Origin: Sphingobium sp. OAS761
GTDB taxonomy: Bacteria > Pseudomonadota > Alphaproteobacteria > Sphingomonadales > Sphingomonadaceae
Length of the DNA stretch: 64,000 nucleotides
Direction of reading: 5' to 3'
Assembly (NCBI RefSeq): GCF_024168485.1
Contig: NZ_JALJVY010000001.1
Span: forward strand, 186,001 to 250,000
Both the position numbers and the translations under genes were made by a program. Each line of letters begins with the position of its first letter. The stretch's first letter is position 1. The notes under the pieces were generated by a model, which was not told the DNA's origin, did not search any database, and saw nothing but the letters and a program-made list of their open reading frames with translations. Below are positions 1 to 8,616 of the stretch, in pieces.

Positions 1-416
1 CCTTCGTGCGTCAGGCCGTCATAGGCGGCCTGAAGCAGATATTTGAGCAGCGGCTGGCCACGCATCAGGCCCGCAAACAGCATCAGCGCGAAAAAGGCGT
101 AGATGATGGTGGGCTTCAACTGGATGAAGCGCTGGTCGTGAAAATAGATGGTCAGGCCGCCGAAAAAGAGGATCAGCAAAGCCGAGAGCCACAGCATCGG
201 CGACACGCGGCCCAGCTTCACCTTCGACACGACGACGGCCACGATGATGGACAGCATGAACGCGGCCGTGCCGAACGTCATCGCCGTGATGGGATTGGCC
301 GCCCCCCAGAACCAGCCGGCACCCTTGTAGGTCAGGAAAAAGACGAGCAGCGGGCCGAAATCGAGCGCCAGGCTGAGCGTACCGTTATGGGCGGGCTTCC
401 CGGCGTCAGCGGGCAT
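1..416 (-). CDS. yciB: Septation protein A / YciB family inner-membrane protein (partial, runs off the window)
   Basis: Only the first ~138 codons are present; the C-terminal part lies beyond base 1. The minus-strand reading from ATG 416-414 begins MPADAGKPAHNG and continues into hydrophobic helices such as LVFFLTYKGAGWFWG and LLILFFGGLTIYFHDQRF, which are typical of the YciB/IspZ family. These multi-span inner-membrane proteins are linked to septation and envelope integrity. The start overlaps the 3' end of ftsY by 11 bases, so the two are probably translationally coupled. The order dapF-mtaB-ftsY-yciB is common in alphaproteobacteria and supports the call. Confidence 0.88.
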   Translation of the reverse strand, partial: MPADAGKPAHNGTLSLALDFGPLLVFFLTYKGAGWFWGAANPITAMTFGTAAFMLSIIVAVVVSKVKLGRVSPMLWLSALLILFFGGLTIYFHDQRFIQLKPTIIYAFFALMLFAGLMRGQPLLKYLLQAAYDGLTHE

Positions 417-1344
417 AGGCCATCCCCGCAATGGCCCTGGCCATGTCGCCGGGCTCGAAGGGACGCAGATCCTCTATCTTCTCGCCCACGCCGATGGCGT
501 GGATCGGCAGCTTATATTTCTCCGCCGCCGCGACGAGCATGCCCCCGCGCGCCGTGCCGTCCAGCTTGGTCATGACCAGCCCTGTCACCTGCGCGGTTTC
601 CTTGAAAACTTCGATCTGGTTCAATGCATTTTGTCCCGTGGTGGCATCCAGTACCAGCACAACGTCGTGCGGGGCGGCCGGGTTCAACCGGCCGAGCACG
701 CGGCGGACCTTGGCCAGTTCGTCCATGAGCTCGCTCTTGTTCTGGAGACGGCCGGCAGTGTCGACGATCAGCACGTCGATGCCGGTCGCCGTCGCCTGTT
801 TCACCGCGTCGAACACGACGCCCGCCGCGTCGCCGCCTTCCTTGCCCGCGACGATGGGCACGCCCAGCCGGTCGGCCCATATCTTGAGCTGCCCGATGGC
901 GGCCGCACGGAACGTGTCGCCCGCCGCCAGCATCACGCCATAATCCTGCTCCAGGAAATTATTGGCCAGCTTGGCGATGGTCGTGGTCTTGCCCGATCCG
1001 TTGACGCCGATGACCAGAATGACCTGGGGACGCGGGAACGCCTCGATCTCCAGCGGTCTTGCGACCGGGGCCAGCACCTTCTCGATTTCTTCCGCGATAA
1101 TCTCGCGCAGATATTCCTCTGTGATCTCGCGGTTGTAGCGCCCCGCCGCCAGACGATCACGGACCCGCGCGGCCATGGCCGGGCCCAGGTCGGTCATGAT
1201 CAGCGCTTCCTCGATCTCGTCGAGGGTCTGGTCGTCGAGCGTCGTCTTGAACAGACCGGACAGATTTTCGCCCAGGCGGTCGGATGTGCGCTTCAGGCCC
1301 CCGAAGAGGCGGTCGCGCCAGCTATTGCCAGTGTCTTCGCTCAT
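406..1344 (-). CDS. ftsY: Signal recognition particle receptor FtsY
   Basis: 312-residue SRP GTPase that docks ribosome-nascent chain complexes carrying Ffh at the membrane. An N domain of helices (residues ~1-100) is followed by the G domain with P-loop GVNGSGKTTTIAKLA, the DTAGRLQNKSELMDEL element and the TKLDGTARGG guanine-binding region. The long acidic A domain of E. coli FtsY is absent, as usual in alphaproteobacteria. The ATG overlaps the mtaB stop codon by one base (TAATG). Ffh, its partner, is encoded at 6.7 kb on the other strand. Confidence 0.97.
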   Translation of the reverse strand: MSEDTGNSWRDRLFGGLKRTSDRLGENLSGLFKTTLDDQTLDEIEEALIMTDLGPAMAARVRDRLAAGRYNREITEEYLREIIAEEIEKVLAPVARPLEIEAFPRPQVILVIGVNGSGKTTTIAKLANNFLEQDYGVMLAAGDTFRAAAIGQLKIWADRLGVPIVAGKEGGDAAGVVFDAVKQATATGIDVLIVDTAGRLQNKSELMDELAKVRRVLGRLNPAAPHDVVLVLDATTGQNALNQIEVFKETAQVTGLVMTKLDGTARGGMLVAAAEKYKLPIHAIGVGEKIEDLRPFEPGDMARAIAGMAYAR

Positions 1345-2585
1345 TATGCCGCCTCTTGCGCGATCAGGACGCCCTTCTCAAGTCCCGTGATGGTCGCGCG
1401 GACGATCGAGGACGGGCCTTGCGCGGCGATGAAACGCACCGGTGCGAAATTTTCGGCGTGGCCGCTGGCGCCGCTCCGTTCCACCAGCACGGACTGCACC
1501 GTGCCGATCAGGCTGCGCAGCCAGCGGTCTCGCCGCGCCGCGCAGGCATCGCGCAGGCGCGCGGCGCGGGCCTTGACGGTTGCGCGGTCGACCTGCGGCA
1601 TCCCCGCGGCAGGGGTGCCCTGACGCGGGGAATAGGGAAAGACATGGCCGTGAACGATGTCGCATTCCTCGACCAGTGTCAGGCTGTTCGCGAACATCGC
1701 CTCGTCCTCGGTCGGGAAGCCCGCGATGATGTCCGCGCCGATGCTGATGTCGGGGCGGGCGGCCTTCACCCGCTCCACGATGGCAAAAGCATCGGCACGG
1801 CTGTGGCGACGCTTCATGCGCTTCAGGATCAGGTCGTCGCCCGCCTGCAGGGACAGGTGCAGATGCGGCATCATGCGCGGCTCATGGGCGATCAGGTCGA
1901 ACAGCCGGTCGTCAATCTCCACGCTGTCGATAGAGGAAAGGCGCAGCCGGGGGAGGTCGGGCACGCCCTTCAATATGCGCTCGACCAGCAGGCCGAGCGA
2001 GGGCGCGCCGGGCAAATCCGGGCCGTAGCTGGTGACGTCGACGCCGGTCAGCACAATCTCGCGGTAGCCGGCATCGACGAGTTGCTTCGCCTTGTCGATC
2101 ACCGCGCCGGCGGGCACCGACCGGCTGTTCCCGCGGCCATAGGGGATGATGCAGAAGGTACAGCGATGGTCGCAGCCATTCTGCACCTCCAGGAAAGCCC
2201 GGGCATAATCGGCGAAGGCGCTGGCCATGTGCGGCGCCGTGTCGCGCACGGCCATGATGTCGGCGACCCGAACCTTCTGACTTGCGGGCGCGAAGGCGGT
2301 GGCCTCCCTCTTCTCGCGGTTGCCGATCACCCCGTCCACCTCGGCCATGGCGGCGAAGGTCTGGGGCTCGGTCTGTGCGGCGCAGCCGGTGACCAGAATG
2401 CGGGCGTCGGGGCGATCGCGCCGGGCACGGCGGATTGCCTGCCGGGTCTGGCGGACCGCTTCGGCCGTCACGGCGCAGCTGTTGACGACGATCAGGTCGT
2501 CCTGTCCTGCCGCCATATCCCGGATCGCCTCACTCTCCGCGATGTTGAGGCGGCAACCCATGGTGATGATTTCAGGACCGGTCAT
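1344..2585 (-). CDS. mtaB: tRNA (t6A37) methylthiotransferase MtaB
   Basis: 413-residue radical-SAM enzyme expected to convert t6A37 to ms2t6A37 in ANN-decoding tRNAs. The N-terminal UPF0004 domain shows three Fe-S cysteines (C11 in MGCRLN, C37 in NSCAVT, C68 in VTGCAAQ). The radical SAM triad is C138, C142 and C145 in CDHRCTFC, and a TRAM-like region lies near the C-terminus. The start ATG at 2585 is chosen because MTGPEIITMGCRLN is the normal family N-terminus and it sits 5 bases after the dapF stop. Longer upstream readings run inside dapF and look non-coding. MiaB and RimO are related, but the sequence best fits MtaB. Confidence 0.9.
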   Translation of the reverse strand: MTGPEIITMGCRLNIAESEAIRDMAAGQDDLIVVNSCAVTAEAVRQTRQAIRRARRDRPDARILVTGCAAQTEPQTFAAMAEVDGVIGNREKREATAFAPASQKVRVADIMAVRDTAPHMASAFADYARAFLEVQNGCDHRCTFCIIPYGRGNSRSVPAGAVIDKAKQLVDAGYREIVLTGVDVTSYGPDLPGAPSLGLLVERILKGVPDLPRLRLSSIDSVEIDDRLFDLIAHEPRMMPHLHLSLQAGDDLILKRMKRRHSRADAFAIVERVKAARPDISIGADIIAGFPTEDEAMFANSLTLVEECDIVHGHVFPYSPRQGTPAAGMPQVDRATVKARAARLRDACAARRDRWLRSLIGTVQSVLVERSGASGHAENFAPVRFIAAQGPSSIVRATITGLEKGVLIAQEAA

Positions 2586-2590
2586 GACGG

Positions 2591-3391
2591 TCAGAAGCGC
2601 GACCAGTCGGCTTCGCCGTCGAAGACGTGGGTAGCCGGGCCGGTCATGGAAATCGTGCCGCCCGGCGTCCATGCGATGATCAGATTGCCGCCGGGCAGGC
2701 TGACCGTGACCGGGCCTTTCATCAGCTTGCGGCGGACGGCGGCGACGGCCGTGGCGCAGGCACCGGTGCCGCAGGCGCGGGTAAGGCCGGCGCCGCGTTC
2801 CCACACGACAAGGCGGATATGATCGTCGGCGACGACCTGCGCGAAGTTGACGTTCACACGGGCGGGAAACAGCGGGTCATGTTCGATCAGCGGCCCCAGC
2901 CGGTCGAAGTTCACACTGTCCAGATCGTCCACGAAGAACACGACATGGGGGTTGCCGACATTGACGGCGGCGGGCGCGGGCAGGTCTTCCCAGCTTGCTC
3001 CCATTGTCAGCGTGTCCATGGCATAGGCAAGGGGGATGGCGTCCCAGTCGAAGCGGGGCGCGCCCATGTCGACGCTGGCCCCACCCTCGACTGCCTTCGC
3101 GTCGAGCAGGCCTGCCCTGGTGCGGATGGTGACGTCACGGCCGACGAACAGGGGAACGCAGCGGGTCGCATTGCCGCAGGCCTCCACCTCGCTGCCATCG
3201 GCGTTGAAGATGCGCATGGAAACGTCGGCATCGTCGGCAGCGCCGATCAGGATCAGCTGGTCGCAGCCAATCCCCGCATGGCGGTCGGCAATGGCGCGGG
3301 CGCGCGCTTCGGTCATGTCGACAGGCTGCGCGCGCGCGTCGATCACGACGAAATCATTGCCCAGGCCATGCATTTTCGAAAAGCGTCCCAT
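2591..3391 (-). CDS. dapF: Diaminopimelate epimerase
   Basis: 266 residues. It interconverts LL- and meso-diaminopimelate, the last step before meso-DAP enters lysine synthesis and peptidoglycan. Both catalytic cysteines are visible: C72 in VEACGNATRC and C207 in LTRACGTGAC. The N-terminus MGRFSKMHGLGNDF is characteristic. It is the first gene of the minus-strand run dapF-mtaB-ftsY-yciB. The MurE in this window carries the DAP-type motif and would use its product. Confidence 0.96.
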   Translation of the reverse strand: MGRFSKMHGLGNDFVVIDARAQPVDMTEARARAIADRHAGIGCDQLILIGAADDADVSMRIFNADGSEVEACGNATRCVPLFVGRDVTIRTRAGLLDAKAVEGGASVDMGAPRFDWDAIPLAYAMDTLTMGASWEDLPAPAAVNVGNPHVVFFVDDLDSVNFDRLGPLIEHDPLFPARVNVNFAQVVADDHIRLVVWERGAGLTRACGTGACATAVAAVRRKLMKGPVTVSLPGGNLIIAWTPGGTISMTGPATHVFDGEADWSRF

Positions 3392-3438
3392 GATGGGGGC
3401 GCATGTAGTGGGGATGGAGCAGAAAGGCGAGTCCGGGC

Positions 3439-4047
3439 TTATGGTGCCGCGACCTGGAATTTGACAATGAGTTGCTGCACCACAGGCACTGGCCGCCCAT
3501 CGGCGTCGGCAGTGACTGAGCTATAGAATTGCTTTGCCTGCTGGCATGCGACCTCGACCAGTTTTGCGGACGATTTATCCGGGTTGAACTGTTGGCAAGC
3601 GGTCACATTTCCAGTTGGATCGAACTTGGTAGTCAGCGTTACGCGCTCCTCCTGCGCTCCGCCGGGCGAGCGCTTGACTTGCAATGTCATATCAACGGGG
3701 GGCACCTAGCGATAGGATGGGCCGCCTAGCTTGCCGGGAAGGCGCCAGGACAGCAGTCCTCTATAAGAGCCGTATGTCGCAGCGGCATTTTCGTCCCTCG
3801 CCGCTTTGAAGCGACCGCGTGAAGCGATCATGGCACAGGTTCGTTCGTCCAAATCCGCAAAGCCGCTGGTCTGCGTGATCATGCAGTTGGCAATGCGCCC
3901 GTTCGGCGCGATGAGAAGGGAAAATGCGACCGGCCCTTCCTCCTTCCGCTGCAGCGCACCTGAAGGATAGTCGTTGTCGCTCACCCAATATGCGGGCGAC
4001 TTTGCCGGCATTGCCGGAACAAGTGTCGCGGCCAGTATGGCACTCAA
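3439..4047 (-). pseudogene. TonB C-terminal-like tandem-domain periplasmic protein, interrupted by an in-frame TAG
   Basis: One continuous frame is broken only by TAG at 3708-3706. The proposed start is TTG at 4047, because it follows an AAGGA ribosome-binding site by 7 bases, lies 10 bases after the permease stop, and gives a signal peptide (LSAILAATLVPAMPA). Two tandem domains resembling the TonB C-terminal fold follow: first GPVAFSLLIAPNGRIANC, with a cysteine pair (NC...RTC), and after the stop RVTLTTKFDPTGNVTAC. This tandem architecture is recurrent in sphingomonads, often annotated energy transducer TonB, although there is no N-terminal anchor here. Without readthrough the first domain alone would be made. 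A new start at GTG 3705 would lack a signal peptide. The function is unknown; an error in the sequence or true decay are both possible. Confidence 0.6.
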
Positions 4048-4057
4048 TTCCAGTTCC

Positions 4058-5464
4058 TTATTTTGCGGCGCTCGCCCGCTTCTGCCCATAGAGAAAATAC
4101 ACGACCAGCCCCACGGCATTCCACCCCAGGCAGGCCAATATCGTCTGCATCGGCAGGCTGATGAACAGATAGGCGCAGCCGCCCATCGCGCCCAGCCCGA
4201 CGAACCAGGCGGCAGGCGTGCGGAAGGGGCGACGCATGTCGGGGAGGCGACGGCGCAGCACCAGCAGGCACAGGCCGACCGACGTGAAGGCGATCAGCGT
4301 GCCGGCGTTCGCCAGCGCGGCGATCTCATCGATCGGCAGCAGCCCGGCGATGATCGCGACCAATATGGCCGTGACTAGCGTGATCCGCGCTGGCGTGCCG
4401 CGCCTGGAGATTTTGGCGAGGCCCTGCGGCAGGAAGCCGTCGCGCGCCATGACCAGGAAGATGCGGCTCTGACCGTAGAGGAAGCCCAGCAACACGGTCG
4501 GCAGCGCGATGACGGCCGCCACCGCAACGACCCGTGCGACCGTGCCCTGCCCCATTTCGCGCAGGATCAGCGCCAGTGGTTCGGGGCTGTCGGCAAAACG
4601 GGTGAAGGGCAGGGCGCCGACCGCGGCGGCGGCGACGAGCACGTAGATGAGCGTGCAGGCGATCAATGACCCGACGATGCCGATGGCAAGGTCGCGATCC
4701 GGATTCTTGGCTTCTTCCGCCGCCGTCGAGATCGCGTCGAAGCCGTAAAAGGCGAAGAAGATGATGGCGGCCGCCGCCATGACGCCGCGCTCGACTCCGT
4801 CCGGCGCCATATGCTTGGCAAAGCCGAAGGGCATGAAGGGCTGAAGATTCTGAGCATCGAACGCGGGCAGGGCGACAGCGACGAACAGGCTCAGGGTCGC
4901 GATCTTGATAAGGACGAGGATGGTGTTGAGCCTTGCGCTTTCCTGCGTCCCGAACATCAGCAGGCTGGCGACGACGGCGATGATGAAGATCGCCGGCACG
5001 TTCACAAGGCCGCCCAGTTCCGGCCCTTTGGTCAGCAATTCAGGAAAACCCAGCGGCGTCAGCAGCGGCCCGGCATAGCCGGACCAGCCGACCGCCACGG
5101 TCGACACCACGAGGCTATATTCCAGGATCAGCGACCACCCCACGATCCAGGCGATGCCTTCGCCCAGCACCACATAGGAGTAGCTGTAGGCGCTGCCCGC
5201 CGCCGGCATCATGGTCGAGAGTTCGGCATAGGCGAGCGCCGCGCAGGCGCAGATCGCACCTGCAATGGCGAAGGATAGCAGCACGGCGGGCCCGGCCCGG
5301 TCGGCGCCCACGCCGATCAGCGTCAATATGCCGGTGCCCACGATCGCGCCGACGCCCAGCGCCAGCAGATGCGGCCAGGACAGGGTGCGCGCGAGTTTGT
5401 GATCCGCCTGCGCAGGCATCATCGCCTCCATCGGCTTGCGGCGTGTCCAGCTCATGACCTTCAT
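4058..5464 (-). CDS. APC-superfamily amino acid permease
   Basis: 468 residues with about 12 hydrophobic segments. The conserved first helix GVGAIVGTGILTLIG and the following segments match the amino acid-polyamine-organocation superfamily, closest in style to the YfnA/cationic amino acid transporter group. The substrate cannot be read from the sequence. It probably works by proton symport or exchange in the inner membrane. The start is uncertain: ATG at 5464 or at 5455 (MSWTRRKPMEA) both fit the GGGGAG upstream. The TonB-like pseudogene starts 10 bases downstream, so the two may share a transcript. Confidence 0.88.
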   Translation of the reverse strand: MKVMSWTRRKPMEAMMPAQADHKLARTLSWPHLLALGVGAIVGTGILTLIGVGADRAGPAVLLSFAIAGAICACAALAYAELSTMMPAAGSAYSYSYVVLGEGIAWIVGWSLILEYSLVVSTVAVGWSGYAGPLLTPLGFPELLTKGPELGGLVNVPAIFIIAVVASLLMFGTQESARLNTILVLIKIATLSLFVAVALPAFDAQNLQPFMPFGFAKHMAPDGVERGVMAAAAIIFFAFYGFDAISTAAEEAKNPDRDLAIGIVGSLIACTLIYVLVAAAAVGALPFTRFADSPEPLALILREMGQGTVARVVAVAAVIALPTVLLGFLYGQSRIFLVMARDGFLPQGLAKISRRGTPARITLVTAILVAIIAGLLPIDEIAALANAGTLIAFTSVGLCLLVLRRRLPDMRRPFRTPAAWFVGLGAMGGCAYLFISLPMQTILACLGWNAVGLVVYFLYGQKRASAAK

Positions 5465-5636
5465 GCTCCCCGTCTTTTGCCCCTATTGTGCTGACGCATA
5501 GCGGGTCTGGGCGCAACCCGTCCCTTTCGACCAAAGGCATATGCCGCTGCCTGTCGCCCGGCGGTCGAAATTCTGTTACGGCAGGCGTGATAACCTGAGC
5601 ATCGGGCCGCGCGAAGATCATGTGAGGAGGCATTCG

Positions 5637-6368
5637 ATGCATTCGCGTCTCGAATCGTCCATGGCGCGTTCCGCCGCGAGGACGAACGATCAGGCATTTT
5701 TCGTTTTCATGGCGCTGGCGATCGCCGTGACGGTGATCGGCGGTTTCGGTTCATGGGCATTGCGCGGCAATGTCGACGTGGCGACCGTGCCTTATTGGGT
5801 GCATGTCCATGGCGCGGTGTTCGTGGCCTGGACGCTGCTGTTCGTCGCGCAGGCACTGCTGGCGCATCGCGGGACGATCGCGCTGCATCGGCGGCTCGGC
5901 TGGACGGCGACCGGCCTCGCCGCCGCGATGGTGCCGCTGGGCGTGGTGACGGCGGTGATGGCCGTCAGGCTTGGGCGGGTGCCGTCTTTCTTCACGCCGG
6001 AGATTTTCCTGTCGCTCAGCGCGCTGGAACTGATCGCGTTCCTCGCGCTGCTGGTTCCGGCCTTGCGCCTGCGCCGAATCACGGACTGGCACAAAAGGTT
6101 GATGCTGTGCGCCATGATCGCGCTGATCGGCCCGGCTTTCGGCCGGGTGCTGCCGATGGACCTGCTGGGGCAGATGGCCGGCCCGGCCGTGATGGGATCG
6201 CAACTGGTCTACGTCGCGATCGGGATGGCCCATGACCTGATCACGCGGCGGCGCGTGCATCCGGCCTATGCAATCGGCGCCGCGGTCATCGTCGTGGAGG
6301 GGGTGGGCGTGCCGTTGCTCGCCGGAACGCCGCCCCTTATGGCGCTGGCGGCGGCGCTCGCGCCCTGA
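5637..6368 (+). CDS. Multi-spanning membrane protein of unknown function
   Basis: 243 residues with six or seven predicted helices: FFVFMALAIAVTVIGGFGSW near the N-terminus, then a segment with PYWVHVHGAVFVAWTLLF, and HRRLGWTATGLAAAMVPLG. Histidines repeat at helix ends (HVHG, LHRRLG, DWHKRL), which could bind haem or metal; this is inference only. ATG 5637 is chosen because GAGGAGG precedes it by 6 bases. The gene is divergent from the APC permease. I do not recognise the family with certainty; relatives are usually labelled hypothetical in sphingomonads. Confidence 0.75.
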   Translation: MHSRLESSMARSAARTNDQAFFVFMALAIAVTVIGGFGSWALRGNVDVATVPYWVHVHGAVFVAWTLLFVAQALLAHRGTIALHRRLGWTATGLAAAMVPLGVVTAVMAVRLGRVPSFFTPEIFLSLSALELIAFLALLVPALRLRRITDWHKRLMLCAMIALIGPAFGRVLPMDLLGQMAGPAVMGSQLVYVAIGMAHDLITRRRVHPAYAIGAAVIVVEGVGVPLLAGTPPLMALAAALAP

Positions 6369-6673
6369 CCGTCTGACAGGCCCATAGTCCAATTCCGGCC
6401 GCGCCGCCCATGTCCCGCAAGCCGCAGCGGCAAGCGATCATCGATTATCTCAAAGCGCAATCCTGATCGGTCGCTTGCAGGTTGCAAAGGCGTGCCTGCT
6501 GGTTTAAAGGGCGCGTTGCATATCGGGTGGCGTGCCGCCCGACCTTTGACGACTCCATGACGCCCATAAGGGGTATCGGATGGACGCTGGCCGGCGAGGT
6601 TTCGCCCGCCGGCGATTTTGTCGTTTGATGGGTGAGCAGGTTTTTAGGGCCTTTCGGCCCGAATGAGGTGATG
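6369..6673 (+). other. 305-base leader region upstream of ffh with three hairpins
   Basis: There is no convincing gene here. Three inverted repeats are visible: 6523-6542 (TCGGGTGGC / GCCGCCCGA), 6590-6613 (GCCGGCG / CGCCGGC, followed by a short T4 run) and 6647-6660 (GGGCC TTTC GGCCC), the last ending a few bases before the ffh ribosome-binding site. The middle one resembles a weak intrinsic terminator or attenuator. Confidence 0.45.
6590..6619 (+). terminator. Terminator-like hairpin in the ffh leader
   Basis: A 7-bp GC stem (6590-6596 with 6607-6613) with an additional GG/CC pairing inside the loop is followed by GATTTTG. The T-run is only four bases, so termination would be partial. It lies 55 bases before the ffh start. 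It could end transcription from 5637-6368 or act as an attenuator. Confidence 0.35.
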
Positions 6674-8116
6674 ATGTTCGATTCGCTAAGCGATCGTCTG
6701 GGCGGGGTATTCGACAAGCTGCGTGGGCGCGGTGCGCTGACGGAGGACGATGTCCGCGCCGCGATGCGCGAGGTGCGAATCGCGCTGCTGGAAGCTGACG
6801 TCGCGTTGCCGGTGGTGCGACAGTTCGTCGATCAGGCGACCGAAAAGGCCGTCGGCAGCGACGTGCTGCGCTCCGTCACGCCGGGGCAGATGGTCGTCAA
6901 GATCGTGTCGGATACCCTGACGGAGACGCTGGGCGCCGAAACATCCGACCTGATGATCGATGTGTCCCCGCCGGCCGTCATCATGATGGTCGGCCTTCAG
7001 GGGTCGGGCAAGACCACGTCGACCGCGAAGATCGCCAAGCGGCTGAAGGAGAAAGAGCGCAAGAAGGTGCTGATGGCGTCGCTCGACGTCCAGCGTCCCG
7101 CCGCGCAGGAACAGCTTGCCGTGCTCGGCACGCAGACCGATGTGGCGACGCTGCCGATCGTCGCGGGGCAGCAGCCGGTCGACATCGCCAAGCGCGCGCT
7201 TCAGGCGGCGAAGCTCCAGGGCTTCGACGTGGTGATGCTCGACACCGCCGGGCGCCTGCACGTCGATCAGGCACTGATGGACGAAATGAAGGCGGTCGCC
7301 GATGTCGCGACCCCGGCGGAAATCCTGCTGGTCGTCGATTCGCTGACCGGGCAGGACGCGGTCAATGTGGCGACGAGCTTTACCAGCCAGGTTCCGCTGA
7401 CCGGGGTCGTGCTGACCCGCATGGACGGCGATGCGCGCGGTGGCGCGGCACTGTCGATGCGCGCCGTTACCGGCCGCCCGATCAAGTTCGCGGGCACCGG
7501 CGAGAAGCTGGACGCGATCGAGGTGTTCCATCCCGGCCGCGTGGCCCAGCGCATTCTGGGCATGGGCGATGTCGTCAGCCTGGTCGAGAAGGCGGCGGAG
7601 ACGATCGACGCCGAGGAAGCCGACAAGCTGGCCAAGAAGATGGCCAAGGGTCAGTTCGACATGAACGACCTGCGCAGCCAACTCAATCAGATGCGCCGCA
7701 TGGGCGGGCTGGGCGCGCTGGCGGGCATGCTGCCCGGCCTCAAGAAGGCGCAGGCGGCAATGGCCAATAGCGGCGCCAACGACAAGACGCTGGTCCATCT
7801 GGATGCGATGATCGGCTCCATGACGCCCAAGGAGCGGGAAAAGCCCGCTCTGATCAACGCCAAGCGCAAGATCCGCATCGCCAAGGGGTCCGGCCGCACG
7901 GTGCAGGACGTCAACCGGCTCCTGAAAATGCATCAGGAAATGGAAACGGCGATGAAGAAGATCCGCAAGATGGGCGGCCTGAAAGGGCTGGCCAAGATGT
8001 TCGGCGGGGGCGGGCTTGACGGGATGCTGGGCGGTGGCGGCGCGCCGCCGCAGGGCATGCCCGGCCTGGGCGCGCCCAACCTGCCGCCGGGCTTTCAGAA
8101 TTTCATGAAGAAATAA
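6674..8116 (+). CDS. ffh: Signal recognition particle protein Ffh
   Basis: 480-residue SRP54 homologue that binds signal peptides on the ribosome together with 4.5S RNA and docks on FtsY. The N domain is followed by the G domain (P-loop GLQGSGKTTSTAKIA, DTAGRLHVDQALMDEM, TRMDGDARGG). The methionine-rich M domain has RRMGGLGALAGMLPG and SGRTVQDVNRLLKMH, and the Gly/Pro-rich tail ends in FQNFMKK. The second of two adjacent ATGs (6674) is preferred because GAGG lies 5 bases upstream. It starts the ffh-rpsP-rimM-trmD-rplS cluster. Confidence 0.97.
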   Translation: MFDSLSDRLGGVFDKLRGRGALTEDDVRAAMREVRIALLEADVALPVVRQFVDQATEKAVGSDVLRSVTPGQMVVKIVSDTLTETLGAETSDLMIDVSPPAVIMMVGLQGSGKTTSTAKIAKRLKEKERKKVLMASLDVQRPAAQEQLAVLGTQTDVATLPIVAGQQPVDIAKRALQAAKLQGFDVVMLDTAGRLHVDQALMDEMKAVADVATPAEILLVVDSLTGQDAVNVATSFTSQVPLTGVVLTRMDGDARGGAALSMRAVTGRPIKFAGTGEKLDAIEVFHPGRVAQRILGMGDVVSLVEKAAETIDAEEADKLAKKMAKGQFDMNDLRSQLNQMRRMGGLGALAGMLPGLKKAQAAMANSGANDKTLVHLDAMIGSMTPKEREKPALINAKRKIRIAKGSGRTVQDVNRLLKMHQEMETAMKKIRKMGGLKGLAKMFGGGGLDGMLGGGGAPPQGMPGLGAPNLPPGFQNFMKK

Positions 8117-8161
8117 GCAGTTTCAACAGATTGGTTTAGAATAGAAAGGCAAGAACTACCC

Positions 8162-8611
8162 ATGGCAACTTCCATTCGTCTGTCGCGTGGCGGCTCCAAG
8201 AAGCGCCCCTATTACCGCATTGTCGTGGCCGACAGCCGCGCGCCGCGTGACGGCAAGTTCATCGAACGCATCGGCAGCTACAATCCCGTCCTGCCCAAGG
8301 GCGACGAAAAGCGCGTCATCCTGGATGTCGAGCGGGCGAAGCACTGGGTCGCCGCCGGCGCGCAGCCGACCGACCGCGTTGCCCGCTTCCTGGACGCCGC
8401 CGGCGTGAAGGAGCGCGCCGCGCGCAACAACCCCAACAAGGCGGAGCCGGGCCAGAAGGCCAAGGATCGCGCCGAGGATCGCGCCGCCAAGCTGGCCGAG
8501 GCCGAGGAAGCCCGCAAGGCTGCCGAAGAAGCCGCCAACGCGCCGGCTGAAGAGCCTGCCGCCGAAGAGGCGCCGGCCGAGGAAGCTGCCGCCGAGCAGG
8601 CCGAGGGCTAA
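8162..8611 (+). CDS. rpsP: 30S ribosomal protein S16 with a long Ala/Glu-rich C-terminal tail
   Basis: 149 residues. The first ~80 are a normal S16 ([32 protein letters not shown]). Typical bacterial S16 is about 80-90 residues, so some 60 residues are extra: a lysine-rich linker and then a repetitive acidic [19 protein letters not shown] tail that is probably disordered. Such extensions are known in alphaproteobacterial S16, though their role is not established. rimM starts 5 bases downstream. Confidence 0.97.
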   Translation: MATSIRLSRGGSKKRPYYRIVVADSRAPRDGKFIERIGSYNPVLPKGDEKRVILDVERAKHWVAAGAQPTDRVARFLDAAGVKERAARNNPNKAEPGQKAKDRAEDRAAKLAEAEEARKAAEEAANAPAEEPAAEEAPAEEAAAEQAEG

Positions 8612-8616
8612 ACCCC

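Noticed and set aside
6410..6466. 18-codon frame MSRKPQRQAIIDYLKAQS before ffh
   Set aside because: No ribosome-binding site, no homology seen, too short to support.
6369..6673. Possible 4.5S SRP RNA gene upstream of ffh
   Set aside because: The conserved GGAAGCA tetraloop region and asymmetric bulge of SRP RNA are absent.
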